DNA from: Chrysomallon squamiferum
Taxonomy: Eukaryota; Mollusca; Gastropoda; Neomphalida; Peltospiridae
NCBI GenBank assembly: GCA_012295275.1
Contig: CM022666.1
Location: 13,093,106-13,157,105 of the forward strand
Direction: 5' to 3'
Length of the DNA: 64,000 nt
This document shows, one piece after another, positions 37,801 through 52,869 of this stretch. Both the position numbers and the translations under genes were made by a program. Position 1 is the stretch's first letter. Every line of letters starts with the position of its first letter. The notes below the pieces were generated by a model, which worked only from the letters and a program-made list of their open reading frames with translations, had not been told where the DNA came from and ran no database searches.

Positions 37801-40800
37801 TTACATGAATATAAGTTCTTAGTGTGAAAGGGAAATACAGTGGAACCTCAGGTTACTAATGTAATTTGTTCCAGAACTTGGTTTGTAAACTGAATTCTAA
37901 GTAAACCAAGGCTATGTCAGACACGAACACCACTCTCATGTTTTGCAAATATTTCTTTCTTAACCTCTTCTGTGATACTTTTATACTTTCCACCAGGATT
38001 ATCGCTTTCACTTTTTGTTTTCTTGAGCACTGTATTGGATAGGGTATAATAAAAAAATATGCACATAAAAGCAGCAACACTTTAAAAATGTGAGTGCACG
38101 ATCTCAGTGCAAAAGCTATTGAGCTGCAACTGCATATTGAAGACTAAAGACCCTAATTCATCCTTACTTTGACCTCAGTTTTGATGTAAGCATCTATTCT
38201 TATCTTTACTAGATGTTGATGTCAAAACCAACATCAAAAGAAACCTTATCGTTGTGCATCACTATAGTTCTTAACTCAGGACATTATTCGTAAACCAAGA
38301 CAAAAATTGGCCAAGATCGCATAATCTGATTTGTTCATGCTTCGAGGCATTTGTAACCCAAGGTTCCACTGTACTTTGATATGATTTTATTTACAATTTA
38401 ACCACTGAGTATTTATATTTATATTTATATTTTATTTTATTTTGTTTTTCACTTTTAAATTACAAATTCCATATTTAAGTTCCATTTTCAGATAGTGTAT
38501 ATTAATACTTAATATGTTAATATTATTACATTTTATAATAACTTAGCTCATATTTTGCTTTTTAATTGATCAAAAATAATTAGAATGATTTTACCAGAAA
38601 GTAAATAATATATTCAAATATTAATGCTCATTAATGGAGAGAATATCTAGTGTATGCAAATGTAATTTTACATTTTGATAATCAATTGCTTGTTAACTAA
38701 AAAAATAATACTTTAATATTATGTAATGAACCTGCTGCTTTGATTGACATGTTTACTGTTGCTACTCAGTATGTACATGGTCATAAACTATATGTGACCT
38801 TATATGAAGTGACCCAAGCCTCAAACAATACTTGTACTCCCTGTGGAATTCCTCATTTGTTTATGTACATAAAAAATAATCTTACTGATAATTTTTACAA
38901 AATCTGCTTATCTTATCAGTCTTGTCATTCTTCTGTGGTTTGCTGTATTGTTTACGTGTAGCTGTATACATGGTGTCATAATTTTGACTTTTAAAACCAT
39001 CTGCTTGTAATACAAACATGCATTGTCATTGGAATGTGACTTTGGGGACCTAAATGTTAATAAAAAAATAAAAAAATAAAGATCATTGAGACTGGTTTGA
39101 TTAGATTATGTACATTTGTTTTGACTGTGAAACGTGTGTTTGTTATCTTACCAAGATAGTGTTGTTTTTGTCAGCAGATTGCAACTACAGGTGATCATGA
39201 ATCCATGTGCACAATTTTGAGCACATAGACACTCACTCGCACTGTCATTTGTTTTTGTCGTTCATCTTGTTTTTCTTTACAGCAGAGTTCATTTCACTGT
39301 GAAAGTTTTATTTCCAACAAAGATGCACGTTGCCCTATTCAGAAATATCAGTTCTGCACATTTATTGAACAATTTCTATCACAATCCCCATGCATTCTAG
39401 GGTTAAACTGTTACCAAATAGAAAAGGAATATCTGTAACTGACTGATTGAAGTAAATAAAGTAGATTAATGCACAGACCTGACACATGATCTGTCATAGG
39501 ATCAGATCTCAGTAACCCTGGAATATCTTCCTTGTGTGTAAATATAAAAGATTGCCTGTTACTAGAAGATGAACAGCCTTTGCACCATATACAAAAAATA
39601 TTTGCAGCATACTACTGTCACTACTGCTAGTACTATTCTACCATTGCTGTTAGTACTATTCTACTATAACTACTACTGTTCTACAACTACTTCACTACTG
39701 CTAGTACTATTCTACTACTATTACTTCTGGGTCATTCCGTTTATGCATACATGTATGCCTACAGTGTCTTACTCGATGATCAAGAAAGATGTGATCCCTA
39801 GCATCCAGAATTGATCATTCAGGTTTTAGTTAATCAGATGTTAATGGCTGAAAAGGTGTTATTTTCATGTATGTGCATTTTTTAAATCTATATTGTGGCT
39901 AAACAAAAAATATTACACCCAGGAAACTTTTATATGTTTTAGTTAACATGTGGGAGATTAAATTTCAATAAAGGTCATCTCAAGATCACGTGATCCACAT
40001 GGTCAATTTCAAGGTCATAGCAAAGATCAAAAGGTCAAGGTACTCCAATATTTTCCAAACTAAAGCAGATTTGGAATCCTTGTCATTTTGCCTTTCTAAC
40101 AATACCAATTTTATGAAGATTGGCCCAGTAGTTCCTGAGATATGAGGGTTCTAAGGTTGGTGGTCACACCCATTTTTGGCAAAAATCTCAAAATTCGGTG
40201 GGCCGTATCTCCCACACCACTGGTCTGATTGGGCTAAAATTTCAGATTTGGTGCTATGGGATCCCAGTCAACAAGTATACGAAGTTTGATAAAAATCTGA
40301 GACGGTCGGGTTTAAATTTCTTTTTTTTTGGGTGATTTGACACAGAATGATCCTTCTGTTTTCTTTCTACTACTACTACTACAACTATTGCTACTATTAC
40401 TGATGTTCTTTCTACAACTACTACCTCTATTGTAACTATTACTATTGTTCTCTTTCTACTACTACAACTATTGCTGTTATTACTACTGTTCTATTTCTAC
40501 TACAACTATTGCTACTATTACTATTGTTCTATTTGTACTACTACTACTACAACTATTGCTACTATTACTATTGTTCTATTTCTGCTACTACTTCAACTTG
40601 CTACTGTTACTATTGTTCTATTTCTACTACAACTATTGCTACTATTACTATTGTTCTATTTCTACAACTATTACTACTGTTACTATTGTTCTCTTTCTGC
40701 TATTGCTACTATTTCCATTCTATTTCTGCTATTTCTACTACTACAATTATTGCTACTTTTACTGCTATCCTATTTCTACTAGTACTATTACAACTATTGC

Positions 40801-43503
40801 TAATACTACAATTATTGCTACTATTACTATTGTTCTATTTCTACTACTACTACAACTATTACTACAATTATTATTGTTCTATTTCTACTACTACAACTAT
40901 TGCAACTATTACTATTCTATTTCTGCTACTACTACAACTATTGCTACTATTACTATTCTATTTCTACTAATACTACAACTATTGCTTTTATTACTATTGT
41001 TCTATTTCTACTAATACTACAACTATTGCTATTATTACTATTCTATTTCTGCTACTGCTACTATTACAAATATCGCTACTATCACTACTGTACTATTTCC
41101 ACTATTAGTATCTTTTATCATACATTTTTACATGGGTAGAGACAAGATTGTGAAACACAAAATAACACATTATGTCCTTCTTATCCGTTTTATTTCTCAG
41201 TGACATCATGACAATCAATTCCACTTTCCCATTAGTGGGAAACCACACACCTCCCTTGTCCAAAACCAGCCAAATCTGGTAATTTGTGTCCCTGGTTCAT
41301 AACTGTTTCCATCTTACTACACAGCCTGAAAAAATGAAACACACAGAAAATACATTGCTAATATCTTCAGTTCTTCACATCAGACACACACGTTAGTTGT
41401 AGAAGGCAGGTAAATTTGAGAATATTAAAACTATGCATGAAGAAAATATTTGGCTTAACTGTTTTTCAAAATGACACTATAATCTCCATGTTTGAATATT
41501 CAGCAGATTTTTGGTGAATGTTGTATTTTCTTCTAAAGGTGATTGTTGTCATAGTACTTATTTATAGTGATGGGAAAAAGTAACTGTGCATGACATCATC
41601 ATGTTTCATACAATTAACCTTTTCCAAAATTTGGTGTTTTGCCTGATGTGAGGTTACATGATGCTCATATATGTTTTTGAAAATGATAAACACACAATAG
41701 TTGATTAATCATTTGCAGCAGTGAAAAAATATATTTAACAGAATACAAATGTCATGTTACATCTTTCCAAAATTCAACATCTTTGCATTGTTGGTATGCA
41801 AGCAGAAATGGTGCAGAAGGAAGTCACCTATTGTTTTGGTGTATACAAAAACATGATAAACTCATTTTATCAAGAAGTTATCAATAACAGGGCAACACCC
41901 ATTGACTAGCCAAGAGCAGGCATCCACATGTGATATCATGTGAACAAGATAACCATAGTCAGTTGGTTCATTTATGAAATCGGTTCCAAACTACAAGTTT
42001 ATCACAATGAACCATTCTTGGGTGACGACCATTTATTCCCAGAACCATACAGAATCAGTTACACAACTTGTGGCCCAGATGACAACTCATATGCCTTCCT
42101 TTACTTCCACATCACTTAACAACAACATCCAAGGTTCAGGTGACAAGACTGGGACAGTGTGCTGTTCACAGATGAGTCGAGCTTTCACCAGGACATCTCT
42201 GATTGATATACAGTCGTCTATAGACATCAAGGGAAACATTTTGTCAGTGCATATGTTGTTCAGTGTTTGAGGTAGAAATGTGATGGTTTGGGGTGGTGTC
42301 ACCTGTCACAGATGGACCAAGGTTGTCTTTATTAATGGCAATTTCACTGATAAATGCTACCGAGATGACATCATTTGACCTTCCATTACCCTTTGCTCAG
42401 CTGCATGAGTGTAAAATAGTATTACAGCTGGAGAATGCTTGTCCACAACAGCTGTAACAGACTTCTTATGACAACAGAACATTGATGTTCTTCCCTGGTC
42501 GCCATTTTCTTCAGATCTCTCACCAACTGAACATGTCTGGGATGAAATGGTTCAGCGTTTACGTTCATCTGTTTTGAAACCACCAACAACACACAGAAGT
42601 GAAACTGTAATGCAGAAAGAGAACTGATGCATGACTTTGCTTACATCCACTTTGCCCCATTTTGTCTTACACTGGTTGGTTTTGTTGTTACCAGACAGAA
42701 ATGCTAAAATAAATATATGTATCTTAGATCTGTATCGTAATGTGTATCTATGTGTATGTATGTCTGTATATGTCTGCTGTCTGTCTATATATATATGTGT
42801 CTTTCCATTTCTCTAACTCCTATCTCTGTGTCTGTCTGTCTGTCTGTCTGTCTGCCAGTCAGTCAGTCTATTAATCTTTCAGTGTTACAGAATGACTGGC
42901 AAACAGTAATTTATTATTTACTATCTACCCTGTACTCTAAAATGAATTTGAATACTGACTCATTGTTTTAGACAGAAAAGATTGTGACTGCACTTGTTGG
43001 AATGACATAATAATAATCATCAGTAGAAACATTCCTGCAGACTAGTTATCTGTGATCAATGAGGTTAACACTAGAGTAGCAGACATAATATATATATACA
43101 CTGGTATGTAGGAGCTTTATGAAATTGCAGACTTCTCATGCTAAGACATGTTTAATTGACATTTTTTTTTTTTTTTTTCTTTTTTTTCAAGGGTGGTTGC
43201 TGTAATGTTTCATTGGCAGCAAATTTATGCAACTTGTTTTACTACACACATTTCCTCCATAATGTCTGGTTTATGAAATAAATGATAATTTGTTTTAGTC
43301 AAATAGGACTCATATGTACATAAATAAAGACAGACAGACAGGAAGGCCAATCAGTGTGTACATAAAAGATTTATATGTTACTTGTATGAACACACACACA
43401 TATATAATTGTTTTGTGGATAACCTCAGATGTAATATTACTGACTTTATACAGTATTAATATGATATCTGTAGACACAGACAGATATGCTTATAAAGCAA
43501 AAT

Positions 43504-43539
<36 letters not shown>

Positions 43540-46500
43540 GAAAAATGATATTGGTCCCAGTAACTTTATGCCATGGTATAGGTAGTTAAATATAAATATA
43601 AACAAAAACCTTTATTTAAAGTAGGAAAATATATTCCACAGTGTGTGTGTGTGTGTATGCTTGGTATTTTCAAGTATCTTAGAAACAGTCTGTCATTGTT
43701 GATGAAAATGTTATATAATTTTTCCTGTTATGTAAATAATTTTGAAAAGCAATTTTAACAGTCTGTCATAGAATTGTGTTTAACATCAGTTGCAAACATT
43801 TGCTTTTTGAAAAAAAAAAAAAAAGAAGAAGAAAAAAAGATTTTTGTTTAATTTGTTTTATTATTTAAAGATTGTCAGCATTTAAATGTTTGATATGTGA
43901 ATAATCACAGTCATATTTTGATTTAAAAATTTCAGCCTGGAAACAATCTGTCACTGATGACGTTTTTCCCATATTTTTTTCCAAAGCAGTTTTCTCAGTC
44001 ATTGCCTCCATTGTTGGTCATTCAGTTTTCAGAATTTGCAGGTGCGTTTTTCTCTCCTGAAATTTTGCTTTTGTACGGTTGCTGGTTATGGTCAGTACAT
44101 TTTAAATTGCACAGCAAAATCTTTCTGTCAACTTAGTGGATTTAATGAAAATGTTTGACTTAATAAAAGTTTGACTACAATTGGTGTGCTTTTTTTTTAT
44201 CCTCACTGCATTACAATAAATTCCATAAGAAAATAAGCTGTGGATGTTTATGCAGACTTCTGCTTTTGATACTAAATCTAAATCAAATGAGTGAGTTCAC
44301 TGAGGTTTATCTATGTACATGTAAACACTACTAACAATCATTTCACCTATCTGCATGTACTAATTACAAGAAGCATGTCATCATTGTTTATTAAGTGCAA
44401 TCATTTCAACTCACATGATAGTCTATTTAAGTTGAAACAAAGCATATTCATTTTTGTGCAATGTTTAAGTTTGGCTATGCTATATGAGAATTTCCATAAA
44501 TCTGTTTGGTTGTTTGGAGTAAATTCAACCAGTGTTTATTTGTTCAAAACAGTTGATTTTCTGTATGACATTGTAAAATCTGTCACTTAGTACCTAACTG
44601 AGTCTACTGACACACAAAGTACATTACACAGTAATCTGAGATGTAGGAAGATATTTCTGCACTTGTGTGATTAACTTAGTTCAGTGCAAGGTGAAAGATT
44701 TATTCTGAACGGAGACCAGAATTTGTGCTCAGTATAAGTCAGCATATTACTGTTAAGACTTCAGATTGTTTATTTGAAGGTGGAAATATATTTAAAATAG
44801 TTTTTATTAAAGATTCAGTACATATATGTCAATCAGCTGTTAAAAGTTGAAATACACATGCATGTGCACACACATACACAAAAACACAGAAAAATTCACT
44901 GAATTTTAGACCACCTTTTGGTTTAATATAAAAGACCTATTCAGACTGAGTCTACACGTTCTTGTGATAAAAATTGTTATTGCAGTGACATTAGGCCATG
45001 TCTAATAGAGAATTTATTACCACTTTTAATAAATCAAAGTATTGTATCAAGCTTCAAATAATATTGATAATGTCTTTAGATGACATTGTTGCAAATTATT
45101 GTTCAAATCAAAGGTAGTTGTATCAAGCTTCAAATTACTGCTACTATTATTACTGCTACAATACAACTACTACTTTTACAGACTTCTACTATTAGTACTA
45201 CTACTGGGGTTACTGCTGCTGCTACCACTATTACTGCTACTATTACTACTATTAATAACACCTCTTTCCTTATTATTATTACTACTACTGCTGCTGCTGC
45301 TGATACTACTATTAATATCACTTCTATTATTACTGCTACTACTGCTACTGCTACCACTACTACTACTGCTACAACTACTATTAATACTACTACTACTGTG
45401 ACTTTTATTATTATTATTATTAATCTGTTTTCAGATGACAAGGTATTGAAGATTGTCATTGTTGGTAAAGACACTCAGGAGCTAGATGAACTGATCACAT
45501 CACTTCAGGTTTGTTCTTGTTTTACAATGGTTGAAATGAGGGAGTCTTGCTAAACACAACAAAACATACATAGATTTTTTAATTACTCAGTTTTGTCATG
45601 CTTGCATCTGTTTGTATCAAGATTCAAGATAAAAAGGATAAAAAAAAAAAGAAGAGGTAAAAATGAAAAATAAAGAAACAAATTACTCATAAAATAGTTG
45701 GATCGTGTCTTATTAACTAATGAATTGTTTGTTTGTTTGTGTAATTAGTTATTTTTAAAATTTATTGGCTGTACTCTTCCATCTACCCTCCTCATTTGTA
45801 TTTAAAATTCATTAAATAAATTTCTTCAGTCTTATTATTATTATTTTTTATTATTATTATTACAAGTTAAATACCAACTTTTTAGAATACATATTTATTT
45901 TAATTAGTATATGTATTTGTTACGCCAGTTCAAAATTTAAAATTAATTATTTAAATAAATTTTTATAACTCTTTTATAATGCCATCTGTGGAAAATAAAT
46001 AAATAAAGTAGTTTTATTTTGATTTATTTATATATTTATTTGTTTTACTTACTTACTAATTAATTAATTAATTGATTGATTTAGACTATAGATGCAGAGA
46101 TTGTGAACTCAGAAAATGGGCTGGATCACGTTCACGATGCCAGCGAGTTTGAAACGATGTTCATTCTCAGCACGTTCGAGGGTGACGTTTACTACAAACT
46201 GCACCGGGCGGAGGCTAGAATACTTGGCCCCCCTGCAGTTATTTCATCAGTCAGAAACAATGAGGTGAGGAAGAGTTAATGTCGTGGAAACGTTGTAGTA
46301 CGTTTGTCTCTCAGTCTGGTGGAAATATCTGTGTTAATAAAACAATCTTATTGTCTGTCAGAAACATAACAAAAAAAATGAAAATTGTAGTGCCATATTA
46401 TAGTCACCAGTGAAAAATTATTAAATAAAAAATGAAATGCTTCATTTTCATTGATGTTTTTAAAGTTTTATTCAGTCAGGTTTCAATCTTTTATTTTTAA

Positions 46501-49500
46501 ATATAAAATAATAAGTTTTTTTCATTTATAATTTTTTTAATTTTAATTGTATTATTAATTCTATATTTCTGTAAAAAAAAAATTTGTATCAAATAATAAA
46601 TAATGTGTATTTTTTATATTGTTCTCTTTTTCCTTTACAATCATATCACCTTTTATAATATTTATATAAATTAATTTTTGATATTAATGTTTGTTTGACT
46701 AAGAAATGAGCTTTGTTTTGAAATAAAAAATAATTTGTAATATTTCTTTATATTAAAGTCAGTAATTTGTAATATTTCTTGATATTGTAGTCAGTAATTT
46801 GTAATCTTTCTTGGTATTGCATTCAGTAATTTGTAATCTTTCCTGATATTCCAGTCAGTAATTTGTAATATTTCTTGATATTATAGTCAGTAATTTGTAA
46901 TATTTCCTGATATATTACAATCAGTAATTTGTGATGTTTCTTGATATTACAGTCAGTTATTTGTGATATTTCTTGATATTACAGTCAGTAATTTGTGATA
47001 TTTCTTGATATTACAGTCAGTTATTTGTGATATTTCTTGATATTACAGTCAGTAATTTGTGATATTTCTTGATATTCCAGTCAGTAATTTGTGATATTTC
47101 TTGATATTACAGACAGTTATTTGTGATGTTTCTTGATATTACAGTCAGTAATTTGTGATATTTCTTGATATTCCAGTCAGTAATTTGTGATATTTCTTGA
47201 TATTCCAGTCAGTAATTTGTGATATTTCTTGATATTACAGACAGTTATTTGTGATATTTCTTGATATTACAGTCAGTAATTTGTGATATTTCTTGATATT
47301 CCAGTCAGTAATTTGTGATATTTCTTGATATTCCAGTCAGTAATTTGTGATATTTCTTGATATTACAGTCAGTAATTTGTGATATTTCTTGATATTACAG
47401 TCAGTAATTTGTGATATTTCTTGATATTCCAGTCACTTCCGTTCACAACACGACCACTGTTCTGTACTTTAATGAAAGGTCTGATTCTTTGCTTCACGGG
47501 CTTCAAAGTACGGGATAAGTTGGTGAGTACCATTAAACATTGCACCATTAATTATTATTATTGTTATTATCATCATTACTGTTATTATCATCATCATTGT
47601 TTTGTTTTGTTTATATAACTAAGAATGAAAATATTGGTTAAAATTTTTTAAATTAGATGACCATAAAAGATTATTATTATTACTATCACCATCATTATTA
47701 TTATTGTTATTGTTATTAATGTTGTTATTATTATTAATATTTTTTCTAATTAAAATTACTTACAGATTTAATATTCTATATTTCATATATATATATTTCA
47801 GTATCACTTCATTATAATGATTTAAATTTCACTATTTTTCTAGTTAAATTTCTTTTTAAATTTCTGAATCCATGTCATTAATATTGATTTTAAATTTCAC
47901 GGTTTTTCTAGATAAATTTTCTTCTACATTTTCCGATCGTGTATTTCAGTATCACGTCATTCACTGCACTATGGTGGTTTCAGTTTTTGTTAAATGTGAA
48001 TTTTGGTGATTTATTTTAGTGTCATCTTGTTGATCTGGTGCATCACATGGGAGGCAGCGTGAGAAAAGACATCAACTCTAAAGTGACTCACCTTGTAGCA
48101 AACTCATCAGGAAGTCAGAAATACAAGGTACATTTGTTTTTATTTTATTTTATTTTTTTACGTTTTTCGTTGAATATTACAAAGCATATATACAATAATT
48201 TCAATTTTAAGATGTGAAAATATTGGGTTAGTGCAAAAATTTAGACTATTTGATCATCCTGAAAGATGGCAAGTTTTGCGAGGACTGAATAATGAAGCAG
48301 AGTCCAGTATGGTGAAAGGTATTGGAAGAAAATGGCATATGTCTGGTTGTAGAAGTGTGTGTACAAATATCTAAATATTTTCTGTGAACTTCATTTAAAA
48401 AACATTATGGATTTTTTTTTTTAACCAAAACATGGAGAAATTTCATTTCTAAGATGATTTGTGATAAAAAATATTTTTTTTTTTTTTTGGAAACAGTTGT
48501 ATTTGATTTAAATATATGCCATGTATATATGCCATGTATATATATATATATTTTTTTTTAATAAATCACATATTAAATCAGCTAAAAATAATAATATAAT
48601 TAAACTGAAAAAAATATATATATAATTTAATTATTAAAAAAATATAATGTATAATAAATTAATAAAAAACACAATGTATATTAAATTAGTAACTGCAGTA
48701 AAAGGTTCAGAGTATATATTAGTTTTGTATAATGTTACAATGTATAATCAGTATTGTTAATAAAAATAAAAGATAAATACAGTATAAGTAAATGCAGTAT
48801 ATATTAAAAATATACAATGTCTGTGGAGGTTTAAATAAAAAAATGTTTTAGTTGTAAAGAAATACACTGTACTTGATTTGTAAAAAATAAAAATAAAAAT
48901 ACAAATTTATGAAAATTATAATATGTACAGGTTTTGATCAGAAATACTATGTAATAGTTTATTTAGAAGGAAGTGAAATAAATTTGGATTTACTGAAAAA
49001 AAAAAAAAAAAAATACAAACCCTCCCCTAAAAAAACATACACTATTTTTACAAGTTTATATTTGATTTTCTAACTACAGAAATACACCATAGATTGGATT
49101 AGAAAATTTCTAAAATTGATTAACCAGTACCGAAATAGCAACACATTATATTTAGCTTCTCTAGACATATTGATTTTTTGTACAAAACTAGCGAGATATA
49201 TTGGCAATCGCAGCTCCAGGAATAGCCGAGAAATACAATTATATCTGATTTAGTATCGAAATAGCTTCGACTTGTGACCGTTTTAGAAATATTGATTCCG
49301 AATGTCTAAAAATATTCCCAACCTGTCTTAACCAGAAACAGTAAACTGTGAGTCTTGTTTCTAGTGAGGCTGGACTTTTGTTAGCAGGAAGAGATAAACA
49401 GGATTATTATTTGTTATGATGTTCCTCTGTGTAACCGGTTTGTACATAGAAAAGAAAAGAAGTTAATAAGGCAGATGTTGAATTAACATACAGATTGATT

Positions 49501-52370
49501 TTTTTTGTTTTCGATAAATCGATTGTGATAAACAGTGTTTGTTGTTGTTCTTATAGCTGTATGTTTAGAATATTGATTATTTTTATTGTTATTTGTTTTT
49601 GATTAATATAGAAGTTTGTGTTATTTTGTTATATAGAAATTGGTTGTTTTTATTATTTCTGTTTGATTACGTTTTTCTGATTTGTTTTCTTGTTTTTTCT
49701 TCTCAGTGATTGAAATCTATTTTTTTTAAATGTGTAATTCTTTTTGTTTCTTTTAATTATTTACATTTTTATTTTTAACTCTCTTTTTGTTTCTTTTAAT
49801 TATTTTTTTAACATTTCGTTTGCTTTCTAACTTTTTTCTCTTCAGTTTTTTCTTTCTTTTCTCTTTTAACATCTTTTTTGTTTTCAACTTTATTTTTTTT
49901 TTCTGTAAAAGTTTTTTTTTCCATTTTTATTTTTGACTTTACATCTTACTTTTAAACTTACTGTTTAATGCTGTTTTTATGTGCAGTATTTGAGATGTTA
50001 TTTTCATTGCCTTGCAGTTTCCAGTTGCTTCTTTTTTTTTTTTTTTTTTTTTTTTTTGGCTTTCTAAATAAATTTATTTATTTTTAGCATTTGGTTTCCT
50101 TTCTTTCTCTTTAATTTTTTTCCCTGTCTTTTCAGTTTTTGTTTTTCCTTCTTTTAAACATTTTTTCTTTTTCTATTTAATTAATTTTTTTTTTTTTTTT
50201 CCTTTTTTCTTTTTAACTTCAATTTTTCCTTTTATAGTTTTAAACTCACTTTTTAATGCAGTTTTTGTGTGCAGTTTTTGAGAAGTTATTTCCATTGTCT
50301 TGTAGTTTGCAGTCAGTATGGGCACACCCATTATGAGTGAGGACTGGATCTACAGACTGTGGGCAGATAGAGACAACCTTGACCTTAAAGCAGACTGTGA
50401 GAAAATGGTCAGTATGTCCGTATTTCTGTGTGTGTCTGTGTTTTCATCTGTTGTGTATTTTTGTGTGCTTGTGTTGCTGAATACTGTGTGAAATGATGTG
50501 CATATGTGTGCGTGTCTGTCTGTCTGTCTATAGGTATATGTATGTGAATGGGTGTGTTTGGGTGTGGTATATATGTGAGTGTGTGCACATGCATTTATGT
50601 GTGTTTAAATACATCTGTGCATATTTTAATGCAGTTTATATCATACAGTGTTATGAAGGGAAATATGACAGAGATTATTAACAAATTTGTGAGTCACTGT
50701 AATTGTTGTTTACAGAAATGTTTTGAAAGATAACAGGTCTCTCACAACAGTATATTAATATCTTGGAAGTAAAAAGAATTTTATTGAACCATTTATTTAT
50801 ACTTCCACCAGATCATTTCAAATAGCCTTACATTTATCAGTCACTGTTGTTTCATCAGTTTTATCATTTCCTTTCTGGACATAAGTTTCTGAAAATAGGA
50901 TACAGTTTTGGTTTTTATTTATTTATTTATTTTTTTATTTATTTACTTATTTACTTACTGATTTTTATTTTATTTTATTTTATTATTATTTAATTTTATT
51001 TTTTTATTTTATTTATTTATTTATTTTATTTTTTTATTATTTTTTTATTTATTTATTTTATTTCTCTGTGTGTATGTGTGTGTGTGATTTAATTATTTAT
51101 GTTAACAGAAATTAAAACAAATGATTAAGAGACAATGTTTGACTCATTAATTGACTAACGCAGGTCTGTGTGTGTTTCCTGTTGTATTAGTCAGCATCTT
51201 GTATACCGGTGAAATACTCAGTATTACTCAGTGATTTAATAACACTGTTATTTCACATTCAAATACATCAAACATCTCGCAACAGTTTTGGAAATAATTT
51301 AAAAGTTTGGCTTGGAAAGGTGTGTGGTTTTCTGAGGTTTTTATATTTAGATACTTGATAAACTGTGGGACTGCAGAATTCCAGATTACCAAGGGCCTGC
51401 TTTTGACAGGTTTTGCTCTATACTCTTGTATGAAGTAAAGAAATCAGTAAAATAAATTAAATAAATAAACTGTGAATGCTGTTTCACTATGATGTCATTC
51501 GGTATTAGCTTTTTCTTTTTTGTTATTTAATTTGAATAATAATAATAGAACTAATGAAATGGCTTTAATAATTTTCAATATTTTTTATAATTTTAAAATA
51601 AATGATAGAATCTTTATTATTGCAGTAAATATGAGTAAACATTTAGAATATGATATCTAATTAAGGTTCAATACAGTAATACATTTTCAATATTATGAAT
51701 TAATATTAACTTATATTGTATCTTTGTTATTGAAGTAAATCTGAATAAACATTTATAATTTAAAAGTATCATGAAATAATTTTAGCTCACTGTATTGTAT
51801 CTTTATTTATAGCAGTAAATTTAAAATATACTTTGTAACTAAGACTTCTTTATGACAGTTCAATATTCTGACCGTTCTCACAGAATTGGTTCGGACTAAC
51901 AAACGTCTGCTTCAAATCGTCTTTGCTATTTTTATCTATTATTTCCTGTTTTCATTCACAGAAATCCTAATTCTCACCCTTTCACTTAAAGATCTCCCAT
52001 CAGTTACATCCTCAGACATAAACACACATTGTGGCTGCTGTTGTTTTAATTGACTGTAAGCTATATATAAATAATTAGATGACACTGTTTGTCTGCGTCA
52101 GTCATTACGTGTGTCAGTGTGTGTGTAAGTGTGTATGTAAGGAAATGAAAGGATGAGGTGTGTTATGAAATTCAAGAAGAGTTTGTACATCCTGTAATTA
52201 GTAAGTAGGGTCTTCATTGTTCTGTTTTGGTTTGGTTTGTTTTGTGGTTTTTTTAAATGTATTTTTTGGGGAGAATGTTTTAAGTTATGTGAAGCTGTGT
52301 TAATTTGTTATTTTTATTTTGTTATTTTCAGTTAATATTTAGTTTATATTAATGGATTTTTATTATTCTA

Positions 52371-52419
<49 letters not shown>

Positions 52420-52838
52420 TATTATTATTTTTATTACCATTACAACTATTTTTATTATTACTATTTTTATTGTTGTCATTGTTGTTATTATTGTTGCTGA
52501 CATCATCATCATCATCATCATCATCATCATTACCATCACTACAAGTACAGATACTACTGCTATCACTACCACCACAATCACTACTACAACTACTACTACT
52601 AATGTTGTTGTTGTTGTTGTTATTTTTGTTATTTTTGTTATTGTTATTTTACAGATGTCATACAGACTTCGCCCTTTCTTTGAATGTAATATCAGTTTTC
52701 TGGGATTCTCTAAAGAAGAACAAAAACACATGGAGGAACTCACAATAGAAAACGGTGAGATTTAAGTCAGATGAAACAAATTCATTGTTAGTAAAGTTTA
52801 GGATGTCGCGCCATACAGGATATCATTTTTAATCATTT

Positions 52839-52869
<31 letters not shown>

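Noticed and set aside
40445-41139. Long open frames in three phases (up to 189 codons, Tyr/Leu/Cys-rich)
   Set aside because: All arise from the TAC-based minisatellite; being open in all three phases shows a lack of coding constraint.
45080-45553. 157-codon Thr/Ile-rich open frame
   Set aside because: Only its end (45435-45508) is ECT2 exon 2; the rest is microsatellite in the intron.
46731-47432. CRISPR-like regular repeat
   Set aside because: Units are directly adjacent with no unique spacers, in an animal intron; it is a minisatellite.
52352-52765. 137-codon Tyr/Ile/Val-rich open frame
   Set aside because: Only 52655-52754 is ECT2 exon 7; the upstream part is triplet microsatellite.
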